Position numbers and translations under genes: made by a program. The notes below the pieces were generated by a model. That model had not been told where the DNA came from and did not search any database. It saw only the letters and a list, made by a program, of their open reading frames with translations. From Nymphaea colorata (lineage: Eukaryota; Streptophyta; Magnoliopsida; Nymphaeales; Nymphaeaceae), in the NCBI RefSeq assembly GCF_008831285.2, contig NC_045143.1, forward strand, positions 3,543,503-3,607,502: DNA of 64,000 nucleotides. The letters are read 5' to 3'. Positions 51,281-62,500 of the stretch are shown here, one piece after another (positions within the stretch are counted from its first letter, which is position 1; each line of letters begins with the position of its first letter).

Positions 51281-51477
51281 TTGCGTTGGCCATGGCGAGG
51301 GAAGAAGGCTTGCTCCGGAAGGGGATGGGTCGGGGGGAACTCTGACCCTAGGCAGCGTTGCCAAATCCATATACTGATCTTGACATCTCTCTTCATCCCA
51401 GAGAACTGCTCTAGAGCCGGGGGGCGCTGTCAAAAGGGAAAGAGGGGGAAGGAGAAAGAACATGGTCATTGAATCTT

Positions 51478-52226
51478 TTGAGTCTTTGTGAATGTTGGGT
51501 TTCTCGTGCAAGCGACAGCGACACATAGGAAGGCATATAGGAATCATGTGACCCTAGCCAGCTTGCTGGATCACTCTCTCCATCTACCTCATCGTCCGTC
51601 GGAGTAGCAGATTGATCCCCTTGCCTTTCGCCTCCCTACCGTTTGGACCTTATATCTGATCAGCGTTGTTTTCCTTCCTATCGTTGTTCCATCTGATGCT
51701 TTCTAGGGTTTCAATACTTTGACCTAATATGTTTGGCATGAGAAAACTCACTTTTCTACTTAAGTAATCTCTCTCGTTTGCTTTTCTTCTCTTCTTTCTT
51801 TCTAGGGTATCCTTCACTAGAAACATGTCGATTGGTGTTTTATCTGAGGCTCTCTCTACGTTTTGTGTACTTTGGCACAGAGAACGATGGAAGGGGGGAA
51901 GACGAAGCTGAGCCGCAGGCCGTCGATCAACTCGTTGGACGACGGATGCCTTATGCACATCTTCAGTTTCTCGTTTCAGTCTTTGTGGATGTTGGGTTAC
52001 TCGTGAGGGCGATAGCGGCACATAGGGAGGCATATACGAATCATGTGGCCCTAGACAGCTTGCGGGATCATTCTCTCCATCTACCTCACCGCCCGTTGGA
52101 GTGGCAGATTGATCACCGTGCCTTTCACCTCCCTACTGTTTGGACCTCATATCTGATCAACGTTGCTTTCCTTCCTACCGTTGTTCTATCTAACGCTTTC
52201 TAGGGTTTCAATACTTTGACCTAATC
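51478..52226 (+). repeat. Tandem duplication, unit about 480-500 bp, around the F-box relic
   Basis: 51480-51728 recurs at 51979-52225 (offset 498), with shared GTCTTTGTG, CTCTCTCCATCTACCTCA and CTAGGGTTTCAATACTTTGA. The F-box starts recur at 51887 and 52364 (offset 477). The two units differ by many substitutions, so this is an old duplication. Confidence 0.8.
51887..52006 (+). pseudogene. F-box protein first-exon relic (unit 1)
   Basis: The frame from ATG 51887 encodes MEGGKTKLSRRPSINSLDDG followed by CLMHIFSF. This matches the start of plant F-box domains of the SLDDxCLxHIFSFL type; F-box proteins are SCF ubiquitin-ligase adaptors. After IFSF the homology is lost and the frame ends at a TGA (52004-52006) after 39 residues, where the next tandem unit begins. 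It is a truncated fragment. Confidence 0.6.
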
Positions 52227-52363
52227 AGTTTTCTAGGTAAGTAATCTCTCTCGATTGCTTTTTCTTCTCTCCTTGCTTTATAGGGTTTCCTTCACTAAAA
52301 ATATAAAAACATGTCAATCTCTGAGTCTCTCTCTGCGTTTTGTGTATTTTGACACGGAGAACG

Positions 52364-52465
52364 ATGGAAGGGGGAAGACGAAGCTGAGCTGCCGGCCGTC
52401 GATCATCAACTCATTGGACGACGGGCACCTTATGCACATCTTCAGTTTCTTTCCTCCACTCTCTG
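52364..52465 (+). pseudogene. F-box protein first-exon relic (unit 2)
   Basis: This is the second copy of the F-box start. One G is missing from the G-run after the ATG (five G instead of six), so the ATG at 52364 is out of frame. In the shifted frame GKTKLSCRPSIINSLDDGHL then MHIFSFFPPLS is readable. A TCTCTG/GTACTT donor-like site ends the homology. No further F-box exons were found. Confidence 0.6.
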
Positions 52466-54157
52466 GTACTTTATTGCTCTCGACTTTCCTTTGTTTTTCT
52501 TTTTTTGCCTTTCTCTTTGCTAGGGTTTGGTATTCCATGTTCAGAATGATGGTCGACTTGCCTCTTATGTGGGTCTAAGTTTTTGTGGCGACTCTAATTC
52601 CAATCGTTGATTTGGCTAAGTAGTTATCAAGTGAAACGTGGGCTTTTAATAGTCAATGAGCATGATCGAACTTGGGTATAGCACATATTTGGAGCCATGA
52701 ACCATTAATTTGTTATTAAAATGCAGCAGGACATGCCCCTGCATCAACATCTCAAGCAAAAAAATACTTACATTGCAATTAAATTGTTTTTGTCTCTTCT
52801 TATGTGAAAAATTAGGTGAAAACACGGGACCCCTAGGGTTAGGCTTTTTAAGCCTCTTGAAAAAATGGTTGTCATTCAGATACTAGATTGCTGGAGCAAG
52901 TTCTTATCAGCTTGAATGATCTGATCCCTTGAAGATTTTTATAATCTCCAATAAGCTTGGAGCGGGTTTGAGCAGTTGCATAGAGGGGAGGCCTGTCTTG
53001 CAAATGGAGTATTTTGCTATCGATAGTTTTCTCTTCTTTAGTCTTCAGTAAGGAATGACCTTCGGCTCATGTTGCCTCCTAGTTTCTGTCTTTCAATCTA
53101 ATATGTAATATGGGGAACATTTTGATTTTTTTCACAAAGAATATTCTTTGTACATACCATTTTTTCTTCATTAAAAGGAGGAAAGGGATCCAGCCATTAA
53201 GGCTGGAAGGAATCAGAATAACCTCCAATTTTTGTTTGTTTGTATCATGAAAAATATATTCAGAGAAAACACAATAGAGCTTATACATGTATACATGAAG
53301 CAAGACATAAATGACCAAATGAAAATTGCTAATGCTGCAAACATTCTCAGTTTTAATTGGACCTAGGAGCCTTTTCTTTTTTCTTTTTGCAAATGAACAT
53401 CTTCAGTGTTGCTGCCTGCTGCTTTAGAAATGAATTTTTTGTAAGTCTTATATTTGTCTGTTACCAAACCAAGTTTTGGCCTCAGACAACAAATGCACTC
53501 TAAGGGAGTTAAGAGAAGTACTCAACTAATTTTTAGTTCAAATTACAAATAGATATACACAGATGGATGCAACACAGGCACCTGGACTTGGTGGATGTAG
53601 ATGAGCTGATCAAGCTGCTTTAATTGTTATAAGTAGCTGCTTGCTAATATAATCCATCAAATGAGCTCTGACTTCAGAAGTGACAGGTTCTTTGTCATGA
53701 TGAGCTAATGCAGTTAGAATATAGAATGGTGAGAACCTAACTATTTTCTTTTTTTTTTTTTGTAAGTTAATAGAACCTTCATAATCTAAATAGACAAACT
53801 TTCTTACACACTGTCCACATAGTGACTATCAAGTTTCTACCTAACAATTTATGGTCAAAGTTTTCGTTGATTCCACCACATATTGGAGATATTTGTTTTT
53901 GTCTATCTGGTCATATTTTATTTACTGCCTAGATTGTTGTAGTTTCAAAAGTGTTTTATGGTTTTTGCTATGCATTGCTATGTTAGGGAAGTTGTCCTAC
54001 ACTACACTGTGAGTTTGTTTTGGTGCCTGTTCTTTCTATTGTTTATTGTATCTTCCCGTCTAGTGTATAACTGTATGTATATCTTTTTTTTTGTTTTTTT
54101 GTTCTCAATGTGTATATTTTTCTTTCTTCAAAACTGATGCTTCCATTGTTCTTTTAG
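52466..54157. other. Intergenic region, no gene seen
   Basis: This is AT-rich with T-runs (for example 53748-53761). No recognisable exon, repeat family or conserved motif was found. Confidence 0.5.
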
Positions 54158-54559
54158 CAGTTACATGCTGCTGCACCAATATTAGCAGGCTTGGAGAGAC
54201 CAATTGCAGTTGCTTAAGTAAATGCTGACAAATGCAGGCATCTTGCTTCAAAATTTGATGGCAAGTATGGTGCTTCAAATCGATTGTTCATTACTATTCT
54301 CAGCTGTTTTCATATTAAAATAGTTTCTTCTTCGTGTTCTAGATCTTTTTCTGAATTTTGTGTCATCAAAGAATTTTCCTGCTTTGAGGGACTGAGTTGT
54401 TTGCATTATTTTAGTGATTAGATTGAGGACAGGAGTGACTGCATCTAAAAAGTTTTCTTGTAATGCAGTGGGTTTCCAACTCTCAAGTTTTTTATTCATG
54501 GTGTGCCAGTGGATTATACTGGTCCAAGCCGGTCAGAATTGCGTGTTGAGGGCTGCTAG
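54158..54559 (+). pseudogene. PDIL5-type protein disulfide isomerase relic, two exons
   Basis: PDI-like proteins are thioredoxin-fold oxidoreductases of the ER. Exon 54158 to about 54258 follows a CTTTTAG acceptor and encodes QLHAAAPILAGLERPIAVA, then a TAA where a Lys is expected, then VNADKCRHLASKFD. Exon 54469-54559 encodes GFPTLKFFIHGVPVDYTGPS with the cis-proline FPT of the thioredoxin fold, and stops after RSELRVEGC. The exon carrying the CGHC active site was not found upstream. Nonsense mutation and missing ends mark it as a pseudogene. Confidence 0.75.
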
Positions 54560-56040
54560 TTGACCTCCTTATTCAGGTTAGAGGATTTATTTTGCTTTAT
54601 TTAGTACAATTATACAGATATTAGAAGTTTGCAGAGCACCATAAAGTGGTATGGTAGCGTTTACAACTTTCTTTTGTCTTTTAGACCAAAGAAAATACTA
54701 TATCATATAAAAGGTTAGTAAGTAAAACAGTTATGCTGCTAGCTCTCAATCTGAAAATGCTTTCAACTGCTTTTGTAGTTATATATCCTAGTGTTATTGA
54801 TTGCAGCTTAACTTTTTCATTTTTGCTGCTTGAGCATTTATTTGTTATTGTTGGTTGTTCATGCATCTTACGCTTTTGTTGTTTCATGAACCGTTGAGGG
54901 ATAGTTGGTGACACAGCAGCTGCATTATCATTGTTAATGCATGACTAATTGTGATAGTTAATAGCAATGAGTGCACCATTCATTCCGTAATTATTTTTAA
55001 TGGTGCCATTCGTGATGAAGAGTTAGCATCATTGATGACATTTATTGAAGCATGTTGTACATCACTAAATGTCATTTTCTTGTAGTGAAATTTTTTAAAT
55101 GTTTGACAAGTGTCATAAATATTTAGAAACCTTGTGTATTTTGATATGGTTTCTTGAACATAGGTAAACACTTTTTAAAACTTTTTTTATAAAACTTTAG
55201 TAACATTATTGTTGCTTCATACAATTTTATAGAAATTTCTAAAATTAATTTTTCACATTTATTAAAAAAAGTTGGAAGTAACAAATTGTTTATATAGATT
55301 TTGGCAAAGTCTTGTGCACATTTTAATGCTCGTGAAACATTTTTGTTCTTTTAGATTTTCATGATTCTTTTAACCAATGTTTGCAAGCATTTTTTACTCT
55401 TTTAGTTTTTTTTTTTTCGAATTACCATAGACATCTATGATGACTTAAACCGATGATCATATATTATTATCTTGGATGACAATTTCCATATTTTTCTGAA
55501 TTAGTACCTCTCTAATTTCTTTTTTTATATTTGTACTTAGTTTCCCAAGCGTATTTGTTGACCCTTCACACCCAAAATACCATGATTATCAAAGATTGTT
55601 ACTGTCATGTTGGAATTTTTACAAAGATTCAAATGTTCTCTAACATAAACATTTGGTGAACTTTCATGCGACAAAACAAAGATTTTTTTTTTTCAAACTT
55701 ATTGCTATTTAAATGGCTTGCACAAGTTTTCATAGAAGTTTGAAAAGTGTTGTCAATTTTTTACAAATTTTCATGCATCGTTATGTGGTTTGATGAACAC
55801 TTGCATAACATTTTTGAAAATTATATATACAGATTTTTAACATTTTTTATTGCCTCCATGATTCTAAATGAACTACAAATTTTCATGCATCATTAAAAGA
55901 TGAATGTTTGAACAAGTTGAAGCAAATTCATTACATACTTTTTAATAGGCGCTTTTGGACATTTATAGACTCATGGAAAACAATGGTTTTTTTATTATGT
56001 TTTCATGTCTTTCTTGATAGATGTTGGTTGCTTAAGGAAA
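54560..56040. other. AT-rich intergenic region
   Basis: This is T-rich DNA with recurring but loosely related phrases (for example TTTCATGCATC at 55773 and 55878). No gene, tRNA or clear transposon end is visible. The 5' end of the LTR described next may lie in its right part. Confidence 0.4.
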
Positions 56041-56505
56041 TTTGAGAAAAGTTAGTAGTTAGTGTAGAAGTAATTAATAGTTGGGTCGCGTCTTATGCCT
56101 ATGCGAACCCCATTAATGACCATTTAAATGTGTAGTGATACCCAAGCGGGCTACAGTTAATGAGAAGTTAATGCCCTTGGATGCTTAACCCTAATTAACG
56201 GAGTTGAGTGTTATTGGGTAGTCTTAATTCTTGTTTGTCATCGTTTTCTCCTATGGTAGTCCACTGCTACAATTGGGCGTCAGAGCAGATTCAAGAAGAT
56301 CGAAAATCTGTGGTTGTGTGGATGGAAGAGGTTGAGAAGCAATACGACAAATTGATGAGTGTTTCGCCACTATAGATCAACATGTGCAATCTATGATTGC
56401 AAAACAACAATCTTAGGTTCTCTTACCAAACAACACCGACCTCTTAGGTTGTTGGGAACTAAATCCCATTGCAAACAATCGAGTTAATTACACACTTGAA
56501 AATGC
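56041..56505 (+). mobile_element. LTR-retrotransposon remnant: LTR end, primer site, start of gag
   Basis: At about 56273-56290 ATTGGGCGTCAGAGCAGATT resembles the tRNA-iMet primer-binding site of plant LTR elements (TTGGTATCAGAGC), degenerate in the middle. It directly follows an LTR-like end (CCACTGCTACA). An ATG at 56322 opens a gag-like start (MEEVEKQYDKLMS). After a frameshift this continues as FATIDQHVQSMIAKQQ. The element is then interrupted by the satellite array. Confidence 0.5.
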
Positions 56506-59500
56506 GTAAGATAGAGACCACTCATTGTATCTCAACATATTTAGATCAGATATGACCACTGATCGTATTTGGATCAGATATGACCACTGATCGTAGTTCA
56601 ACAATATTTAGATAAATATGATCGAAGTTCAACAATATTTAGATCAGACATGACCACTGATCGAAGTTATACAATATTCAAATCAGACAAGACCACTGAT
56701 CGAAGTTCTAGAATATTCAAATCAAATAAGACCATTGATCGAAGTTCAACAATATTTAGATCAGATAAGACCTTTGATTGTAGTTCAACAATATTCGCTT
56801 CAGATAAGACCAATGATCGAATTTCAACTATATTCTAACTAAATGAGCCCACTGATCGAACTCCAACAACATTCAGATTAGATAAGGTAGCTGATCGAAG
56901 TTCCACAATATTCATATATGATAAGACCACTCATCGAAGTTCTACACCATTCAGATCACATATGACCAATGATTGAAGTTCAACAATATTGAGATCAGAC
57001 AAGACCATTCATCCCAGTTTTATAATATTCAGATCAGACAAGACCACTCGTCGAAGTTCAACAATAATCAGATCACATAAAACCACTGATCGAAGTTCAA
57101 CTATAATCGGATCAGACAAGACCATTGATCGAAGTTCTACAATATTCAGATCTGATAAGACCACTGATCGAAGTTCTACAACATTCAGATCACATATGAC
57201 CACAGATCGAAGTTCAACAATATTCAGATCAGACAAGACCATTGATCGAAGTTCTACAATGTTCAGATCAGACAAGACCAATGATCGAAGTTCAACAATA
57301 TTCAGATCAGATAAGACCACTGATCGAAGTTCAACTATATTCGGATCTGACAAGACCACTCATCGAAGTTCTAGAATATTCAAATCAAACAAGATCATTG
57401 ATCGAAGTTCAACAATATTTAGATCAGATAAGTCCTTTGATTGTAGTTCAACAATATTCGCTTCAGATAAGACCACTGATCGAATTTCAACTATATTCTA
57501 ACTAAATGAGCCCACTGATCGAACTCCAACAACATTCAGATTAGATAAGGTAGCTGATCGAAGTTCCACAATATTCATATATGATAAGACCACTGATCGA
57601 AGTTCTACACCATTCAGATCACATATGACCGCTGATCGAAGTTCAACAATATTCAGATCAGACAAGACCATTGATCCAAGTTCTATAATATTGAGATCAG
57701 ACAAGACCACTCATCGAAGTTCAACAATATTCAGATCACATAAAACCACTGATCGAAATTCAACTATATTTGGATCAGATAAGACCTATGATCGAAGTTC
57801 AACAATATTCTGATCCGATAAGACCACTGATCGAAGTTCAACTATATTTGGATCAGACAAGACCACTGATTGTAGTTCAACAATATTCGCTTCAGATAAG
57901 ACCACTGATCAAATTTCCACAGATAAAACCAAGTTCTATAATATTCAGATCAGACAAGACCACTGATCAAAGTTCAAAAATATTCAGATCAGGTAAGACC
58001 ATTGATCGAAGTTCAACTATATTCGGATCAGACAAGACCACTGATCGAAGTTCTACAAAATTTAGATCAATCAAGACCATTGATCGAAGTTGCACAATAT
58101 TCAGATTTGATAAGACCACTCATCGAAGTTCTACAACATTCATATCATATATGACCACTGATCGAAGTTCAACTATATTCAGATCAGACAAGACCACTGA
58201 TCAAAGTTCAACAATATTCAGATCAGATAAGACCACTGATCGAAGTTCAACTATATTCGGATCAGACAAGACCACTGATCGAAGTTCAACTATATTCGGA
58301 TATGACAAGACCACTCATCGAAGTTCTAGAATATTCAAATCAAACAAGACCATTGATCGAAGTTCAACAATATTTAGATCAGATAAGACCTTTGATTGTA
58401 GTTCAACAATATTCACTTCAGATAAGACCACTGATCGAATTTCAACTATATTCTAACTAAATGAGCCCATTGATCGAACTCCTACAACATTCAGATTATA
58501 TAAGGTAGCTGATCGAAGTTCCACAATATTCATATATGATAAGACCACTGATCGAAGTTCTACACCATTCAGATCACATATGACCACTGATCGAAGTTCA
58601 ACAATATTCAGATCAGACAAGACCATTGATCCAAGTCCTATAATATTCAGATCAGACAAGACCACTCATCGAAGTTCAACAATATTCAGATCAGATAAGA
58701 CCACTGATCGAAGTTCAACTGTATTCGGATCTGACAAGACCACTGATCGAAGTTCAACAATATTCAGATCAGATAAGACCATTGATCGAAGTTCAACTAT
58801 ATTTGGATCAGAGAAGACCACTGATCGAAGATCTACAACATTTAGATCAATCAAGACCATTGATCGAAGTTGCACAATATTCAGATCTGATAAGACCACT
58901 GATCGAAGTTCTACAACATTCAGATCACATATGACCACTGAGCGAAGTTCAACAATATTCAAATCAGACAAGACCATTGATCGAAGTTCTACAATGTTCA
59001 GATCAGACAAGACCATTGATCGAAGTTCAACAATATTGAGATCAGATAAGACCACTGATCGAAGTTCAACTATATTCGGATCTGACAAGACCACTCATGG
59101 AAGTTCTACAATATTTAGATCAAACAAGACCATTGATCGAAGTTCAACAATATTTAGATCAGATAAGACCTCTGATTGTAGTTCAACAATATTCGCTTCA
59201 GATAAGACCACTGTTCGAATTTCAACTATATTCTAACTAAATGAGCCCACTGATCGAACTCCAACAACATTCATATTAGATAAGGTAGCTGATCGAAGTT
59301 CCACAATATTCATATATGATAAGACCACTGATCGAAGTTCTACACCATTCAGATCACATATGACCACTGATCGAAGTTCAACAATATTCAGATCAGACAA
59401 GACCATTGATCCAAGTCCTATAATATTCAGATCAGACAAGACCACTCATCGAAGTTCAACAATATTCAGATCAGATAAGACCACTGATCGAAGTTCAACT

Positions 59501-62500
59501 ATATTCGGATCTGACAAGACCACTGATGGAAGTTCAACAATATTCAGATCAGATAAGACCACTGATCGAAGTTCAACTATATTCAGATCAGACAAGACCA
59601 CTGATCGAAGTTCTACAAAATTTAGATCAATCAAGACCATTGATCGAAGTTCCACAATATTCAGATCTGATAAGACCACTCATCGAAGTTCTACAACATT
59701 CATATCATATATGACCATTGATCGAAGTTCAACAATATTCAGATCAGACAAGACCATTGATCGAAGTTCTACAATGTTCAGATCAGACAAGTCCATTGAT
59801 CGAAGTTCAACAATATTGAGATCAGATAAGACCACTGATCGAAGTTCAACTATATTCGGATATGACAAGACCACTCATGGAAGTTCTACAATATTTAGAT
59901 CAAACAAGACCATTGATCGAAGTTCAACAATATTTAGATCAGATAAGACCTCTGATTGTAGTTCAACAATATTCGTTCCGGATAAGACTACTGATCGAAT
60001 TTCAACTATATTCTGACTAAATGAGTCCACTGATCGAACTCCAACAACATTCAGATTAGATAAGGTAGCTGATCGAAGTTCCACAATATTCATATATGAT
60101 AAGACCACTGATCGAAGTTCTACACCATTCAGATCACATATGACCACTGATCGAAGTTCAACAATATTCAGATCAGACAAGACCATTGATCCAAGTCCTA
60201 TAATATTCAGATCAGACAAGACCACTCATCGAAGTTCAACAATATTCAGATCAGATAAGACCACTGATCGAAGTTCAACTATATTCGGATCTGAGAAGAC
60301 CACTGATCGAAGTTCAACAATATTCAGATCAGATAAGACCATTGATCGAAGTTCAACTATATTTGGATCAGAGAAGACCACTGATCGAAGTTCTACAACA
60401 TTTAGATCAATCAAGACCATTGATCGAAGTTGCACAATATTCAGATCTGATAAGACCACTGATCGAAGTTCTACAACATTCAGATCACATATGACCACTG
60501 AGCGAAGTTCAACAATATTCAGATCAAACAAGACCATTGATCGAAGTTCTACAATGTTCAGATCAGACAAGACCATTGATCGAAGTTCAACAATATTGAG
60601 ATCAGATAAGACCACTGATCGAAGTTCAACTATATTCGGATCTGACAAGACCACTCATGGAAGTTCTACAATATTTAGATCAAACAAGACCATTGATCGA
60701 AGTTCAACAATATTTAGATCAGATAAGACCTCTGATTGTAGTTCAACAGTATTCGCTTCAGAGAAGACAACTGATCGAATTTCAACTATATTCTAAATAA
60801 ATGAGCCCACTGATCGAACTCCTACAACATTCAGATTAGATAAGGTAGCTGATCGAAGTTCCACAATATTCATATATGATAAGACCACTGATCGAAGTTC
60901 TACACCATTCAGATCACATATAACCACTGATCGAAGTTCAACAATATTCAGATCAAACAAGACCATTGATAGAAGTTCTATAATATTCAGATCAGACAAG
61001 ACCACTCATCGAAGTTCAACAATATTCAGATCACATAAAACCACTGATCGAAGTTCAACTATATTCGGATCAGACAAGACCACTGATCGAAGTTCAACAA
61101 TATTCAGATCAGATAAGACCACTGATCGAAGTTCAACTATATTCAGATCAGACAAGACCATTGATCGAAGTTCTACAAAATTTAGATCAATCAAGATCAT
61201 TGATCGAAGTTCCACAATATTCAGATCTGATAAGACCACTCATCGAAGTTCTACAACACTCATATCATATATGACCACTGATCGAAGTTCAACAATATTC
61301 AGATCAGACAAGACCATTGATCGAAGTTCTACAATGTTCAGATCAGACAAGACCCTTGATCGAAGTTCAACAATATTGAGATCAGATAAGACCACTGATC
61401 GAAGTTCAACTATATTCGGATATGACAAGAACACTCATGGAAGTTCTACAATATTTAGATCAAACAAGACCATTGATCGAAGTTCAACAATATTTAGATC
61501 AGATAAGACCTCTGATTGTAGTTCAACAATATTCGCTTCGGATAAGACTACTGATCGAATTTCAACTATATTCTGACTAAATGAGTCCACTGATCGAACT
61601 CCAACAACATTCAGATTAGATAAGGTAGCTGATCGAAGTTCCACAATATTCATATATGATAAGACCACTGATCGAAGTTCTACACCATTCAGATCACATA
61701 TGACCACTGATCGAAGTTCAACGATATTCAGATCAGACAAGACCATTGATCCAAGTTCTACAATATTCACATGAGACAAGACCACTCATCGAAGTTCAAC
61801 AATATTCAGATCACATAAAACCACTGATCGAAGTTCAACTATATTCAGATCAGACAAGACCACTGATCAAAGTTCAACAATATTCAGATCAGATAAGACC
61901 ACTGATCGAAGTTCAACTATATTCGGATCAGACAAGACCACTGATCGAAGTTCAACTATATTCGGATATGACAAGACCACTCATCGAAGTTGTAGAATAT
62001 TCAAATCAAACAAGACCATTGATCGAAGTTCAACAATATTTAGATCAGATAAGACCTCTGATTGTAGTTCAACAATATTCACTTCAGATAAGACCACTGA
62101 TCGAATTTCAACTATATTCTAACTAAATGAGCCCATTGATCGAACTCCTACAACATTCAGATTATATAAGGTAGCTGATCGAAGTTCCACAATATTCATA
62201 TATGATAAGACCACTGATCGAAGTTCTACACCATTCAGATCACATATGACCACTGATCGAAGTTCAACAATATTCAGATCAGACAAGACCATTGATCCAA
62301 GTCCTATAATATTCAGATCAGACAAGACCACTCATCGAAGTTCAACAATATTCAGATCAGATAAGACCACTGATCGAAGTTCAACTATATTCGGATCTGA
62401 CAAGACCACTGATCGAAGTTCAACAATATTCAGATCAGATAAGACCATTGATCGAAGTTCAACTATATTTGGATCAGAGAAGACCACTGATCGAAGTTCT

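Noticed and set aside
50951-51547. 198-codon minus-strand ORF
   Set aside because: It runs through the (CT)n microsatellite as a Glu-Arg repeat and is Pro/Ser-rich on either side; no domain or conserved segment is seen, and the plus strand carries the better evidence.
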